From Moraxella boevrei DSM 14165 (GTDB lineage: Bacteria; Pseudomonadota; Gammaproteobacteria; Pseudomonadales; Moraxellaceae), in the NCBI RefSeq assembly GCF_000379845.1, contig NZ_KB903774.1, forward strand, positions 1-64,000: a stretch of DNA of 64,000 nucleotides, given 5' to 3'. The first letter of the stretch is position 1; each line of letters opens with the position of its first letter. The position numbers and the translations under genes are program-made. This document shows, one piece after another, positions 32,364-41,237 of the stretch. The notes beneath the pieces are model-generated. The model was not told the DNA's origin and searched no databases. It saw nothing but the letters and a program-made list of their open reading frames with translations.

Positions 32364-32396
32364 TTTTAATAATTTTGGTAAATAAAACGAAAAAAC

Positions 32397-32412
32397 TGTT
32401 CCACGTGGAACA
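32397..32412. other. parS-like site between dnaJ and dapB
   Basis: TGTTCCACGTGGAACA is a perfect 16-bp palindrome and matches the parS form used by pseudomonad ParB proteins. It lies in the dnaJ-dapB gap, about 19 kb from dnaA. ParB-parS sites cluster around the origin and guide chromosome segregation. Confidence 0.8.
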
Positions 32413-32461
32413 ATTTAGCCAAATTTTTGGCATTTTAAAATCCATTTTTAGGTAAAAAATT

Positions 32462-33268
32462 ATGACAAATATCGGTATCATTGGGGCAAATGGCAGAATG
32501 GGCAAAATGCTTATTCAAGCCGTACAGCAAAACCCACAAACCACGTTAACAGGGGCGATTGAACGCACAGGCTCTACCCTTATCGGCGTGGATGCAGGTG
32601 AATTAGTCAATATTGGCAACATTGGCGTGCAGTTGGTGGATGATCTAAGCCAAGTGATTGATAAAATTGATGTATTGATTGATTTTAGCCTGCCACAATC
32701 TACCGAAAAAAACCTAGAAATCTGTGCCAAACAGGGTGTTAACATGGTGATTGGTACGACAGGTTTAAGCGATGCCCAAAATGAGCTTGTAAAACAGATG
32801 AGCGAAAAAATTGCGATTGTGTATGCGGGCAACTATTCTACAGGGGTGAATTTAAGCCTAAAACTGCTAGAAATCGCAGGGCGAGCCTTTGGCGATACGG
32901 CAGATGTGGAAGTGATAGAAGCCCATCACAAACACAAAATTGACGCACCATCAGGCACGGCTTACATGATGGCTCAAGCGGTTGCCGATGCTCGTGGGCA
33001 AAACCTAAAAGATGTCGCTGTTTACGGACGTGAAGGTCAAACAGGCGAACGCCAAACAGGTAGCATCGGTATTCATGCCATTCGTGGTGGCGAGATTGTT
33101 GGCGACCACACGGTGATGTTTATTGCCGATGGCGAAATTGTGGAAATCACCCATAAAGCCCGAGACCGTATGACGTTTGCCACAGGTGCAGTGCGTGCAT
33201 CGGTGTGGGTTGCCGAGCAACCATCAGGTTTGTTTGATATGCAAGATGTATTGGAATTAAAAGGTTAG
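32462..33268 (+). CDS. dapB: 4-hydroxy-tetrahydrodipicolinate reductase
   Basis: The 268-aa enzyme of the diaminopimelate/lysine pathway that reduces the DapA product with NAD(P)H. It begins with the Rossmann motif IGIIGANGRMG, and has the DapB signature EAHHKHKIDAPSGTA with the catalytic His and Lys near residues 158-162. Full length. It is closed by a long bidirectional terminator facing yajQ. Confidence 0.97.
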   Translation: MTNIGIIGANGRMGKMLIQAVQQNPQTTLTGAIERTGSTLIGVDAGELVNIGNIGVQLVDDLSQVIDKIDVLIDFSLPQSTEKNLEICAKQGVNMVIGTTGLSDAQNELVKQMSEKIAIVYAGNYSTGVNLSLKLLEIAGRAFGDTADVEVIEAHHKHKIDAPSGTAYMMAQAVADARGQNLKDVAVYGREGQTGERQTGSIGIHAIRGGEIVGDHTVMFIADGEIVEITHKARDRMTFATGAVRASVWVAEQPSGLFDMQDVLELKG

Positions 33269-33290
33269 TTTAAATTTTGTTAGCTACTTT

Positions 33291-33352
33291 ACCAAAAAAC
33301 CGCTCAATTACCGTCATTTAGTTATAGTAATTGGGCAGTTTTTTGGTATTTT
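33291..33352. terminator. Long bidirectional terminator between dapB and yajQ
   Basis: A 21-bp near-perfect stem, with 33291-33311 (ACCAAAAAAC...CAATTAC) facing 33327-33347, has a 15-base loop and is T-rich on both strands. It serves the convergent dapB and yajQ genes. Confidence 0.85.
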
Positions 33353-33364
33353 TAATCAACCAAA

Positions 33365-33853
33365 TTAATCTTTAAAATTATTAAACTGCAATGGTACGCC
33401 AAATTGTTTTTCTTTTAAGAACGCCATGGCAAGTTGCAAATTGTCTTTTTTCTTGTCATTAACACGGATTTTGTCGCCTTGAATGCTTGCCGACACTTTC
33501 AAATCCGACTCTTTTAACGCCTTGCTAATTTTTTTGGCTGTATCGCCGTCCAAACCATCTTTTAAATCAATGACTTTTTTGATTTGCTTACCCGAGCCTT
33601 GATTTTCCTTAGGGTCAAGCGATTGTAAATCCACGCCACGCTTAATCAGATTTTTTTCCAACATAGCGTACACATTTTCCATTTGCAAATCATTATCACA
33701 GCTAATCGTGATAGTTTTGGCTTTTTCGTTTAGCTCAACTTTAATATCACTGCCTTTAAAATCAAAGCGAGTGGCGATTTCTTTTTCAGTATTTTGCACG
33801 GCGTGCTTGACTTCAAAGGTTTGTAATTCAGAAACAACATCAAATGAAGGCAT
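33365..33853 (-). CDS. yajQ: YajQ family nucleotide-binding protein
   Basis: A 162-aa protein of the UPF0234 family that starts PSFDVVSELQ and carries the conserved ATRFDFKGSD segment near residue 30 and QVKIK-type strands near the end (SIQGDKIRVNDKKKDNLQ). Members bind cyclic di-GMP in some gammaproteobacteria and can act as transcriptional co-factors. It stands alone downstream of the glyS gene on the same strand with a 47-base gap. Confidence 0.92.
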   Translation of the reverse strand: MPSFDVVSELQTFEVKHAVQNTEKEIATRFDFKGSDIKVELNEKAKTITISCDNDLQMENVYAMLEKNLIKRGVDLQSLDPKENQGSGKQIKKVIDLKDGLDGDTAKKISKALKESDLKVSASIQGDKIRVNDKKKDNLQLAMAFLKEKQFGVPLQFNNFKD

Positions 33854-33900
33854 AATTTTTTTCCTTATTGTTAAAAATATTTAATAATAAAAATAACTAA

Positions 33901-35994
33901 TTATAGTTGCAACAGTCCGATATCCGCCACACTCAAAAACAGCGTACGCACCTGCCCAAGCAGGGCTAGGCGATTGTTTTTGAGATTTTCATCATCGGCA
34001 TTTACCATGACATTATCAAAAAAGTCGGTCAATGGGCTTGCCAAAGCGGTCAAGGCGGTCAATACCCCTTGATAATCTGCCTTATCCTGCAAGGGTTTTA
34101 CCGTCTCTTTGGCACTCAAAATCGCCTGATACAACGCCTTTTCTGCCGTCTCGGTCAATAGGCTCTCATCTACATTCTCGCCCACATTGTCGGCTTTGGC
34201 AAGGATGTTGGCAACACGTTTGTTGTTCTCTGCCAGCACCTGTGCCTGTGGCAACGCACGAAACGCCTGCACCGCACGGATACGCTCATCAAAATCAAGG
34301 GGCATGTGCGGATTTATCGCTTGCACCGCTTGAATGGTGTCCACCGCTACGCCCTGCTCGGTGTACATGGCACGATAGCGTGAGCTGACAAATTCCATGA
34401 CGGCATTAAAAGTCTCGCTCATGTTATTGATTTTATTGCCATAATTTTTAATGGCTTCGTAGACAAGGCTTGCTAGGTTTAATGGCAATTTATTTTCAAT
34501 CAAAATACGCAAAACGCCAATGCTTGCCCGTCTTAGGCTAAATGGGTCTTTTGAACCTGTTGGAGCTTCGTTAATCCCAAAAATCCCCACCAAAGTGTCT
34601 AGGCGGTCGGACAAGGCAAGGGCGATACCGATTGGTGTTTTTGGCAATTCATCGCCACTAAATTTGGGCAGGTATTGCTCGCTAATGGCGTTCGCCACGT
34701 CCGCTTTTTCGCCTGATTTGTGGGCGTAATACGTCCCTGCAATGCCTTGCAATTCGGGGAATTCGCCCACCAATGTGGTCGCCAAATCCGCCTTCGCCAA
34801 AATACCCGCTCGCACCACATCATCGGTTGGCACGTCCCAGCCGTGCGGACGCAAGTTTTCGCTAATAAAAGCGGACAGTTTGGCAATACGCTCGCCCTTT
34901 TCCCAAATCGTGCCAAGTTTGTCTTGGAACACTCGTGTTTTTAGGGTTTCGGCAAAGTCGGCAAGCGGACGTTTTTGGTCTTGCAAAAAGAAAAATTCAG
35001 CGTCCGACAGGCGTGGGCGTACCACTTTTTCATTGCCCAAAATCACCGCAGATTTATCAAGGCTGTCAATGTTGCTGATAAAGATAAAGTTGGGTTTTAG
35101 CTTGCCGTTATCATCCGTGAGACAAAAATATTTTTGGTCGGCTTGCATGGTGCTGATAAGGGCTTCTTGGGGAACGGCTAAGAAACGCTCTTCAAAACTT
35201 GCTCGCAAGGCAACAGGATAATCCACAAGGGCGGTAACTTCATCCAGCAACTCATCAGGGACAATGGCGGTCGCACCGATTTCATCGGAGAGTTTTTGGA
35301 CTTGGGCGACAATGTTCGCTTGGCGTTTGGCAAAATCCGCCACCACAAACCGCTCGGCAAGCAGGCTTTCATAATGCTCGGCATGGTCAATCACAAAAAA
35401 ATCAGGGGCGTGATAGCGATGACCACGAGACTGCCTGCCTGTGTCATGCCCTAAAATGCGTGCAGGAATGACAGTATCGTCTGCCATGAGTACCACCCAT
35501 TGTACAGGACGGACAAACTCGTCCTTGCTCGCCCCAGAGCGCATACGTTTGGCAATCGGCAAGTCGTCCAATGCCTTTTGGATAAGGCTTGGCATCAGGT
35601 TGGTAACTTTCTCGCCTTTAATAGTCAGCTCGTAGGCGATGTATTCGCCTTTTTTGTCGCTGATTGTGATTAAATCGTCTTTGGTGAGATTTAGACCGTT
35701 TGCGTTAAGCCCCTGCAAAAAGCCCTGCCCTGCACGAGACAAATTACCGTCAGCATCAAAACTTGCCTTGATGTTTGGGCCTTTTTTGGTTTCGGTGCGG
35801 TCGGGCTGATAGTCGCCCACGCCTTTGATGAGTAGTGCCAAACGGCGTGGGGCAGAGAATGCCTTGATGTCATCAAAAGCAATGTTTTGCTCGCCCAATG
35901 CCGTTTTGACGTGGTCGTATAGGGCATTTTGTAGGGTTTTTAGGGATTTTGGGGGCAACTCTTCGGTGCCAAGTTCAAATAGGATTGTGCTCAT
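33901..35994 (-). CDS. glyS: Glycine-tRNA ligase beta subunit
   Basis: The 697-aa beta chain of the tetrameric glycyl-tRNA synthetase. It starts STILFELGTEELPPKSL and has the family's HD-like and anticodon-binding regions, including GSKDPFSLRRASIGVLRI near residue 500. It charges tRNA-Gly with the alpha chain GlyQ. In most gammaproteobacteria glyQ and glyS are adjacent; here two other genes separate them. The start codon overlaps the stop of the 71-aa gene by ATGA, so it is translationally coupled to that gene. Confidence 0.96.
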   Translation of the reverse strand: MSTILFELGTEELPPKSLKTLQNALYDHVKTALGEQNIAFDDIKAFSAPRRLALLIKGVGDYQPDRTETKKGPNIKASFDADGNLSRAGQGFLQGLNANGLNLTKDDLITISDKKGEYIAYELTIKGEKVTNLMPSLIQKALDDLPIAKRMRSGASKDEFVRPVQWVVLMADDTVIPARILGHDTGRQSRGHRYHAPDFFVIDHAEHYESLLAERFVVADFAKRQANIVAQVQKLSDEIGATAIVPDELLDEVTALVDYPVALRASFEERFLAVPQEALISTMQADQKYFCLTDDNGKLKPNFIFISNIDSLDKSAVILGNEKVVRPRLSDAEFFFLQDQKRPLADFAETLKTRVFQDKLGTIWEKGERIAKLSAFISENLRPHGWDVPTDDVVRAGILAKADLATTLVGEFPELQGIAGTYYAHKSGEKADVANAISEQYLPKFSGDELPKTPIGIALALSDRLDTLVGIFGINEAPTGSKDPFSLRRASIGVLRILIENKLPLNLASLVYEAIKNYGNKINNMSETFNAVMEFVSSRYRAMYTEQGVAVDTIQAVQAINPHMPLDFDERIRAVQAFRALPQAQVLAENNKRVANILAKADNVGENVDESLLTETAEKALYQAILSAKETVKPLQDKADYQGVLTALTALASPLTDFFDNVMVNADDENLKNNRLALLGQVRTLFLSVADIGLLQL

Positions 35995-36206
35995 TGTTTG
36001 ACCTTTTTCATTGTATCTGACAAATTAAGTTTTTGGGATTGGTTTGCCAAGCGTTTTTCTAAAATTTTTAACATTTTATCAACACTTGGTTGTTCTTGTT
36101 TGGGTGGCATGGGTTTTGGCTTGGCGTTTTCCAAATCATATAAAAATTGCTCTATTGCTTTTTCGTCCGTTACCACAAAACTTTTAAAAAATGATGAAGT
36201 TGCCAT
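35991..36206 (-). CDS. 71-aa basic protein coupled to glyS
   Basis: A 71-residue protein with the pattern TSSFFKSFVVTDEKAIEQFLYD at the front and a Pro/Lys/Gln-rich middle and tail. Its stop overlaps the glyS start by the ATGA arrangement, so it is probably translated just before glyS. The front pattern is reminiscent of short antitoxin-like proteins, but I cannot name a family and no toxin partner is next to it. The ribosome binding site is poor (AAAG then A-rich). It may be unrelated to translation despite its position. Confidence 0.5.
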   Translation of the reverse strand: MATSSFFKSFVVTDEKAIEQFLYDLENAKPKPMPPKQEQPSVDKMLKILEKRLANQSQKLNLSDTMKKVKQ

Positions 36207-36334
36207 TTTTTAATTTCTTTATATTAAATGGAATATGCATTTTTTACATACTGCTTTTATTTCCAAGTCGATAGAAAACAGTTGCATTTTTTGCAACAGT
36301 TGCCAACTACTTAGAAATTCTCGGTAGTTCAAAG

Positions 36335-37219
36335 TCAAGTTAATATATAATGCTGAACAGGCTTTCCACCATAAGTATCCACTTTGCCTTTTTTGAGCAA
36401 TGTAAAAACACCCAAATCAATATCACTATCTAACCGCTGTTGAAAATTGCCAATTTCAGACTGACAACGCCTAAAATCCTTACCTAGTAATTTGTATAGG
36501 TCAAATTCATCGCCACTATTAAAATTTTGCAAATTTTGCTTTAAAACATTTAAAAAGTCAGTGTAATCTTCAACTGTTGTTTTTAATGTACCATTTGCAA
36601 TCTTGGGTAAAATATAAACATTTTCAAATAAATGTTCTATTATTTTTAGAGCAACATCCAACTCATCATTACTGGGCTCTTTTATTTCATGAATGGAGTC
36701 ATTACCCATAAAACGAATGCCATGCAATAAATGAACACTAGATTTTGAAATAAAACCATCTTTATTCAATTTATTAATTCTATTTTCTAGATTCTTACCT
36801 GTAATTTTCAAATCATTACATACAGATTCAATGCAAGCTCTCAAACCTGCACCAGTTAATATTTTTGAATCATTAGCATAGCTTTTTAAGGTATCTTGGT
36901 AGATTTTCCGAACATTTTTTGGTAATTCATAAAATTCAGGAAAACTAAAAGGCTTATGATTTTTTAGAAACTTAGGAAAAACCTCAATAGTTTCTTGATA
37001 CTCTATTTCCCCAAATTCATTTTCATGTTCTGTATTTAAATCTATTGCAACTTTTCTAAAAGAAATATTGTCGCAACCACAACAACGAACAATTTGATAC
37101 AATATTTCTTCTGGATAATCATACAGGTCAACACCCCGCCTTACTTCATGTAATACTAAATGATTTGTGTAAGCAATACAGCTATAGCAATAATTTCCAA
37201 CCTTGGTTTGCCCAGACAT
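36335..37219 (-). CDS. DUF4145/HEPN-like protein with N-terminal zinc ribbon, inserted between glyQ and glyS
   Basis: A 294-aa protein. The front has two Cys pairs (CYSC near residue 11 and CCGC near 48) that look like a zinc ribbon. The middle, about residues 100-190, resembles DUF4145, a HEPN-fold family often found with restriction and other defence genes: AGLRACIESVCNDL and IRFMGNDSIHE near 165 carry the conserved Arg, Asn and His. The start ATG at 37219 lies seven bases past the glyQ stop, with AGGGGGAG inside the end of glyQ. The gene is more AT-rich than its neighbours, in keeping with acquisition. Function not known. Confidence 0.6.
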   Translation of the reverse strand: MSGQTKVGNYCYSCIAYTNHLVLHEVRRGVDLYDYPEEILYQIVRCCGCDNISFRKVAIDLNTEHENEFGEIEYQETIEVFPKFLKNHKPFSFPEFYELPKNVRKIYQDTLKSYANDSKILTGAGLRACIESVCNDLKITGKNLENRINKLNKDGFISKSSVHLLHGIRFMGNDSIHEIKEPSNDELDVALKIIEHLFENVYILPKIANGTLKTTVEDYTDFLNVLKQNLQNFNSGDEFDLYKLLGKDFRRCQSEIGNFQQRLDSDIDLGVFTLLKKGKVDTYGGKPVQHYILT

Positions 37220-37225
37220 AGCCAA

Positions 37226-38158
37226 TCACTCCCCCTCTTTGAGCAACCACTTCTCCAAAGCGTCCTTCTTATGTGCTTCATCGGCAAGCGGAAAGCCCAG
37301 TTTAGCACGAGCTTGCACATAGCTGACCGCCACTTTTCTTGCCAAAGTCCGCACTCGCAAAATAAATCTTTGACGTTCGGTAACCGAAATCGCCCCACGA
37401 GCGTCCAATAGGTTAAAGGTGTGGCTTGCTTTTAGCACCATTTCATAGGCAGGCAGGGGCAGATTTACGCCCACCAGACGGTCAGCTTCATGCTCATAAA
37501 AGTCAAATAATTCAAAGAGTTTGGCAACGTCTGCATATTCAAAATTATAGGTAGATTGCTCCACTTCGTTTTGATGAAATACATCGCCATAGGTAACACG
37601 CCCAAACTCGCCGTCCGTCCACACAAGGTCATAGACGCTGTCCACACCCTGAATGTACATAGCAAGGCGTTCCAAGCCATAAGTAATCTCACCCGTTACA
37701 GGGAAACACTCAATCCCACCCACCTGCTGAAAATAGGTAAACTGGGTAACCTCCATGCCGTTTAGCCACACTTCCCAACCAAGCCCCCACGCTCCAAGCG
37801 TTGGGGACTCCCAGTTATCTTCCACAAAACGCACGTCATGGGTTAGTATATCAATACCCAACGCCTGCAAAGAGCCCAAATACAACTCTTGGATATTGGC
37901 AGGGTTTGGCTTTAAGACGACTTGGAACTGGTAATAATGTTGCAAGCGGTTGGGGTTGTCGCCATAACGCCCGTCTGTGGGACGGCGGGACGGCTGAACG
38001 TAGGCGGCATTCCATTTTTCGGGCGTTAAAGCACGCAAAAATGTGGCGGTATGAAACGTCCCTGCCCCCATTTCCATGTCATAAGGTTGCAAAACCACAC
38101 AGCCACGCTCTGCCCAGTAGTTTTGTAGAGTTAGGATAATTTGTTGAAAAGTCATCAT
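37226..38158 (-). CDS. glyQ: Glycine-tRNA ligase alpha subunit
   Basis: A 310-aa class II synthetase chain. It begins with [32 protein letters not shown]-type sequence, in which the substrate pocket motif is clear, and has [27 protein letters not shown] near residue 55-80. It forms the catalytic site with GlyS. Start at 38158 or 38155 (tandem ATG), preceded by GGTGATG. On the minus strand it is followed directly by the DUF4145-like gene rather than by glyS. Confidence 0.97.
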   Translation of the reverse strand: MMTFQQIILTLQNYWAERGCVVLQPYDMEMGAGTFHTATFLRALTPEKWNAAYVQPSRRPTDGRYGDNPNRLQHYYQFQVVLKPNPANIQELYLGSLQALGIDILTHDVRFVEDNWESPTLGAWGLGWEVWLNGMEVTQFTYFQQVGGIECFPVTGEITYGLERLAMYIQGVDSVYDLVWTDGEFGRVTYGDVFHQNEVEQSTYNFEYADVAKLFELFDFYEHEADRLVGVNLPLPAYEMVLKASHTFNLLDARGAISVTERQRFILRVRTLARKVAVSYVQARAKLGFPLADEAHKKDALEKWLLKEGE

Positions 38159-38438
38159 GTCATCACCGTTTTTAAAATGTTAAAAATCATCAAAATTTGC
38201 CTATTATACCCATTAATCCGTCGAAACGCCAAACGATTACACGGTTTTTCTACAATTATTTGCTAAATTTTTGCAAAAATTTTTATCAAATTAATTAAAA
38301 AAACAACACGACAATCATTGTCGTCTAGTTTTAATTTCGGCTTTTAATTTTGACAAACAATCGTCATAATAGTTACAAATAAATTTGTGAAAATATTCTA
38401 TATGTATTTGATTTTGATTAATTTTTTGGAGATAAATA

Positions 38439-38639
38439 ATGTATCTGCTTGTTTTGACTGGTATTTTAATTTTTAGCTTAATGGTGGTAAAAAAACTAAT
38501 AAAAAAATGGTTGGTTGAACAACTTGGTCAACACCAACAAACCTATCAAGCAGGGCAACGCCGATTTGATTTACAGCGTGATACCAATTTTTATCAGCAT
38601 TGGGTACAACATCGCTCGGTATTTGATAATACCAGATAG
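38439..38639 (+). CDS. Small single-pass membrane protein
   Basis: A 66-aa protein with one N-terminal membrane helix (residues 1-18) followed by a basic, Gln-rich cytoplasmic part (KKLIKKWLVEQLGQHQQTYQ). TTGGAG at 38426-38431 is a good ribosome binding site for the ATG. I do not recognise a family. It precedes the SCP2-like gene by 178 bases on the same strand. Confidence 0.55.
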   Translation: MYLLVLTGILIFSLMVVKKLIKKWLVEQLGQHQQTYQAGQRRFDLQRDTNFYQHWVQHRSVFDNTR

Positions 38640-38817
38640 TTTTTAGTATTTTTACAAAAAAATTGAGCCAGTTTTGACAAAGTTGTGTAACTTGTTACAA
38701 AAAACCCATACGCCAGCGTGAAAATTTACGATAATTTACCAAAAAATTCTCTATAATAAGGCTAAATTTTTGTGAAATTTTAATTTTTAACCCTTTAAAA
38801 ATTTTTAAGGAAAAATC

Positions 38818-39888
38818 ATGTTTAGTAATGTCAAATCTGACCCTTTAGACGTCCTACTTTTTAGCATTGGTTTGCGTTTAGCACAGCTTGCCAAAACAGG
38901 CGATAGCAAGTTTAAAAGCTTACTAGAAAACCGCAATTTTAGCATCCAATTAGGAAGCGAAACCGAGCAAATCTTCCGCACCTTCACTGTCAACAATGGT
39001 TATTTTACCCAAATGTCTGGTAAAGTGGACAATCCTGCGTTGAGCATTACCTTTAAAGACTCTATGACAGGGGCAAAACTTCTCACCAAAGGCGATGCGA
39101 CCGCATTTATGGTGGGGATTCAAAATGGCGATTTGACCATGTCGGGCGATTATTCGTTATTGATGTGGTTTAACCAAGTTGCCAAATTTATCGTGCCAAA
39201 AATCCCTGAACCACTGCAACCAATCGTTGAGCAAGCCAAACCATTATTGGCAAAAGTCGCCCCATTTGCCCAAGATTTATTTGGTAAGGCGACCGCATTT
39301 TTTGACAACAAAACCAAATCAGATACTGCAAAAGCTGACGAAAAAGGCGTGCAGGGTGAAAGCAAATACTTTAAAGCAGACGACAGCCAAACACAGGAAA
39401 AATCTGAATCAACGCTTGTGGACAATTTAAAGGAAAAAGCCCACGAGCTAAAAGAAACCGCCGAAAATAAGTTAGAGGAAGTCAAATTAGAAGCTGAAAT
39501 CAAACTAGAGGAAGGCAAAGAAAAACTTGACGAGATAAAAAATACCGCCGAAAACAAGCTTGACGAAGTCAAACTAGAAGCCGAAATCAAACTTGAGGAA
39601 GGCAAAGAAAAACTTGACGAATTAAAAAATACCGCTCAAGAAAAAGTTGCTGATGTCAACGCAACAATTGATGCAGTGAGTGGTGAAACCAAAGAAAAAA
39701 TCGCTGATTTAAAAGCAGATGAGAAAAAAACCGACGAAATAGGCAATTTTGTGGATTTTTCACAGCACGTTGATGAAGAATTTGATACCAAACCTGCCCC
39801 TCACGGCGATGTTAATCCTGACTTGCAACTAGATGAAAAATTAGCCGAAAAATACAGCGAAGATTATGATGTAAAAACATCAAAATAA
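38818..39888 (+). CDS. SCP2-like domain protein with tandem-repeat coiled coil
   Basis: A 356-aa protein. Residues about 20-120 look like an SCP2 sterol/lipid-carrier domain (SFSIQLG...AKLLTKGDATAFMVG...GDYSLLMWF). From about 195 to 310 it is a highly charged Glu/Lys coiled coil with two 29-residue repeats (KLEEVKLEAEIKLEEGKEKL) at 39457-39630, plus a third partial copy. The acidic tail is disordered. A ribosome binding site (AAGGAAAAATC) precedes the ATG. The build suggests a lipid-binding head on a helical stalk, but no family function is known to me. A strong terminator follows at 39922-39957. Confidence 0.65.
   Translation: MFSNVKSDPLDVLLFSIGLRLAQLAKTGDSKFKSLLENRNFSIQLGSETEQIFRTFTVNNGYFTQMSGKVDNPALSITFKDSMTGAKLLTKGDATAFMVGIQNGDLTMSGDYSLLMWFNQVAKFIVPKIPEPLQPIVEQAKPLLAKVAPFAQDLFGKATAFFDNKTKSDTAKADEKGVQGESKYFKADDSQTQEKSESTLVDNLKEKAHELKETAENKLEEVKLEAEIKLEEGKEKLDEIKNTAENKLDEVKLEAEIKLEEGKEKLDELKNTAQEKVADVNATIDAVSGETKEKIADLKADEKKTDEIGNFVDFSQHVDEEFDTKPAPHGDVNPDLQLDEKLAEKYSEDYDVKTSK
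39457..39630 (+). repeat. Two 87-bp tandem repeats within the SCP2-like coding sequence
   Basis: The units 39457-39543 and 39544-39630 both begin ACCGCCGAAAA and read KLEEV/KLDEV-type coiled coil. They are nearly identical at the protein level and differ mainly at third codon positions, so the duplication is not very recent. A third partial unit starts at 39631. The unit is a multiple of three, so copy-number change would keep the frame. Confidence 0.8.
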
Positions 39889-39921
39889 TCCGCTAAATCT
39901 GGCATTTTAAAAAATAGAACA

Positions 39922-39957
39922 AAAAAAGACCTTGTTTTTTAACAAGGTCTTTTTTTA
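39922..39957 (+). terminator. Terminator after the SCP2-like gene
   Basis: A perfect stem, AAAAAGACCTTGTT with AACAAGGTCTTTTT, around a short T loop and followed by more T. It begins 34 bases after the stop codon. Confidence 0.85.
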
Positions 39958-39967
39958 TCCAAGTGAT

Positions 39968-40093
39968 TTATGGGCTTTCTTGTGTCCAACTTTCCCACAT
40001 CAGCGATAAGAAAGGATTGGTTAAGGTTTGGATTGACTCAAGGTTTTCAAATTGCCCGTTTTTATAATGGGGTGATATTTGAATACGGGCAAA
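39968..40093 (-). pseudogene. Remnant of a gene start, possibly MBL-fold hydrolase
   Basis: On the minus strand this 126-bp stretch is open and reads RIQISPHYKNGQFENLESIQ and then TLTNPFLSLMWESW before a stop. The SPHYKNGQFENLE pattern resembles the segment after the signal sequence in UlaG-like metallo-beta-lactamase-fold hydrolases. It has no start codon, no ribosome binding site and no downstream part. I infer a decayed fragment; an accidental open frame is possible. Confidence 0.35.
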
Positions 40094-40235
40094 TCACTAG
40101 GCAGTCGGCTGACGACCGAATAAAATGGTTTACAAAAACGCCGTACTAAGTAACAGCAAAATCATAAAACCAACCATCAAGAATTTCATGTGATATCATT
40201 ATAAATACTTGGAATATTTTAATAGATTTAAGTTA

Positions 40236-40274
40236 ACAAAAAACCCACTTAAAACAATAGGCTTCAAGTGGGTT
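40236..40274 (-). terminator. Terminator for sodB (minus strand)
   Basis: The stem AACCCACTT with AAGTGGGTT around a 15-base loop has an A-run at 40238-40243 that becomes a T-tail on the minus strand. It begins 37 bases past the sodB stop. Confidence 0.75.
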
Positions 40275-40310
40275 ATATAAACACGGATTTGAACCGTTTA
40301 AATAATTTAA

Positions 40311-40937
40311 TTATTTTTCGACGCCTGCATCTTTGCCTTGGTATTTAGCATTGGCATAGTCCCAGTTTACTAAGTTATCAAGGAAAGTATCCACGTAATC
40401 TGGACGACGGTTGCGGTAATCGATGTAATAGGCGTGTTCCCACACATCACAAGTCAATACAGCAACTTTACCGTGAGCCATTGGTGTGTCTGCGTTGGCG
40501 GTTTTCATGATTGACAGTTTACCACCAACTTCGTCGGCGACCAACCACGCCCAACCCGAACCAAATTGGCTAACGGCGGCGTTTTTAAATTCTTCACGGA
40601 ATTTGGCATATGAACCGAACGCCTCTTCAATTTTGGCTTTTAAGTCGCCAGTTGGCTCACCACCACCGTTTGGCGTCATGCAGTTCCAGTAAAATGTATG
40701 GTTCCATACTTGTGCCGCTTGGTTAAATATCCCTGCTTTGCTGTCGTCTTTGGCAGTCGCTTGAATGATTTCGTCAAGCTCTTTGCCTTCAAGTCCAGAA
40801 TTTGGCAACAATTCATTTAATTTTACCACGTAGGCATTGTGGTGCTTATCATGGTGAAACTCTAGGGTTTCAGCACTGATATGGGGCTCAAGGGCATTTT
40901 TGGCGTAAGGTAATTCTGGTAAAGTAATCGTTGACAT
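40311..40937 (-). CDS. sodB: Iron superoxide dismutase
   Basis: A 208-aa Fe-dependent superoxide dismutase that converts superoxide to peroxide and oxygen. Metal ligands are visible: His in HHDKHHNAYV near residue 28, His in VWNHTFYWN near 82, and Asp-His in DVWEHAYYIDYRNRRPDYV near 166-170. The Ala/Gln pattern (AAVSQFGSGWAWL) is that of the Fe type rather than the Mn type. Single gene with its own terminator. Confidence 0.96.
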   Translation of the reverse strand: MSTITLPELPYAKNALEPHISAETLEFHHDKHHNAYVVKLNELLPNSGLEGKELDEIIQATAKDDSKAGIFNQAAQVWNHTFYWNCMTPNGGGEPTGDLKAKIEEAFGSYAKFREEFKNAAVSQFGSGWAWLVADEVGGKLSIMKTANADTPMAHGKVAVLTCDVWEHAYYIDYRNRRPDYVDTFLDNLVNWDYANAKYQGKDAGVEK

Positions 40938-41237
40938 TGTGAAGTTCCTTGATGTTTGCCTTGCTAATTTTTAGTTAAACTTATTAAATTTTTAAAATAA
41001 AAACAGCTCGGTTAGGTTAATTTTTTGTATAAAATTTCTACAAAACAAGACCTAATAATTAATTAAAACTTTTAAACAATTATTAAGAGTTGCGTTTATT
41101 TTAGCAGAAAATTGATAAAAGTGTGTTATTTTTTGGTATAGAAATTTTACGATATGTCAAATTTTTTAATTTGTGTTAAAATGTTCGGTCAGTTTTCCAG
41201 TCAATTTTTTGAATAAATTTAATAAAAAGGCAATACC
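40938..41237. promoter_or_regulatory. Divergent intergenic region sodB-mpl
   Basis: This AT-rich gap holds divergent promoters. TTGTGTTAAAATG at 41172-41184 contains a possible -10 box for mpl. No clear Fur-like palindrome is visible before sodB. Confidence 0.35.

Larger units (their letters stand above)
39889..40310. other. Intergenic region with terminators and a gene remnant
   Basis: Between the SCP2-like gene and sodB lie two terminators and, at 39968-40093 on the minus strand, a short open stretch that looks like a degraded fragment (annotated separately). The rest shows no gene. Confidence 0.6.

Noticed and set aside
36286-36310. GTTGCA...TGCAAC hairpin as a terminator of the DUF4145-like gene
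   Set aside because: The stem is only 6 bp and no T-tail of useful length follows on the minus strand.
39150-39605. Ser-rich open frame antisense to the SCP2-like gene
   Set aside because: Its composition is the mirror of the Glu/Lys repeat codons on the other strand; no start signal supports it.
41161-41237. Fur box before sodB or mpl
   Set aside because: Only AT-rich words, with no GATAAT-type palindrome above background.
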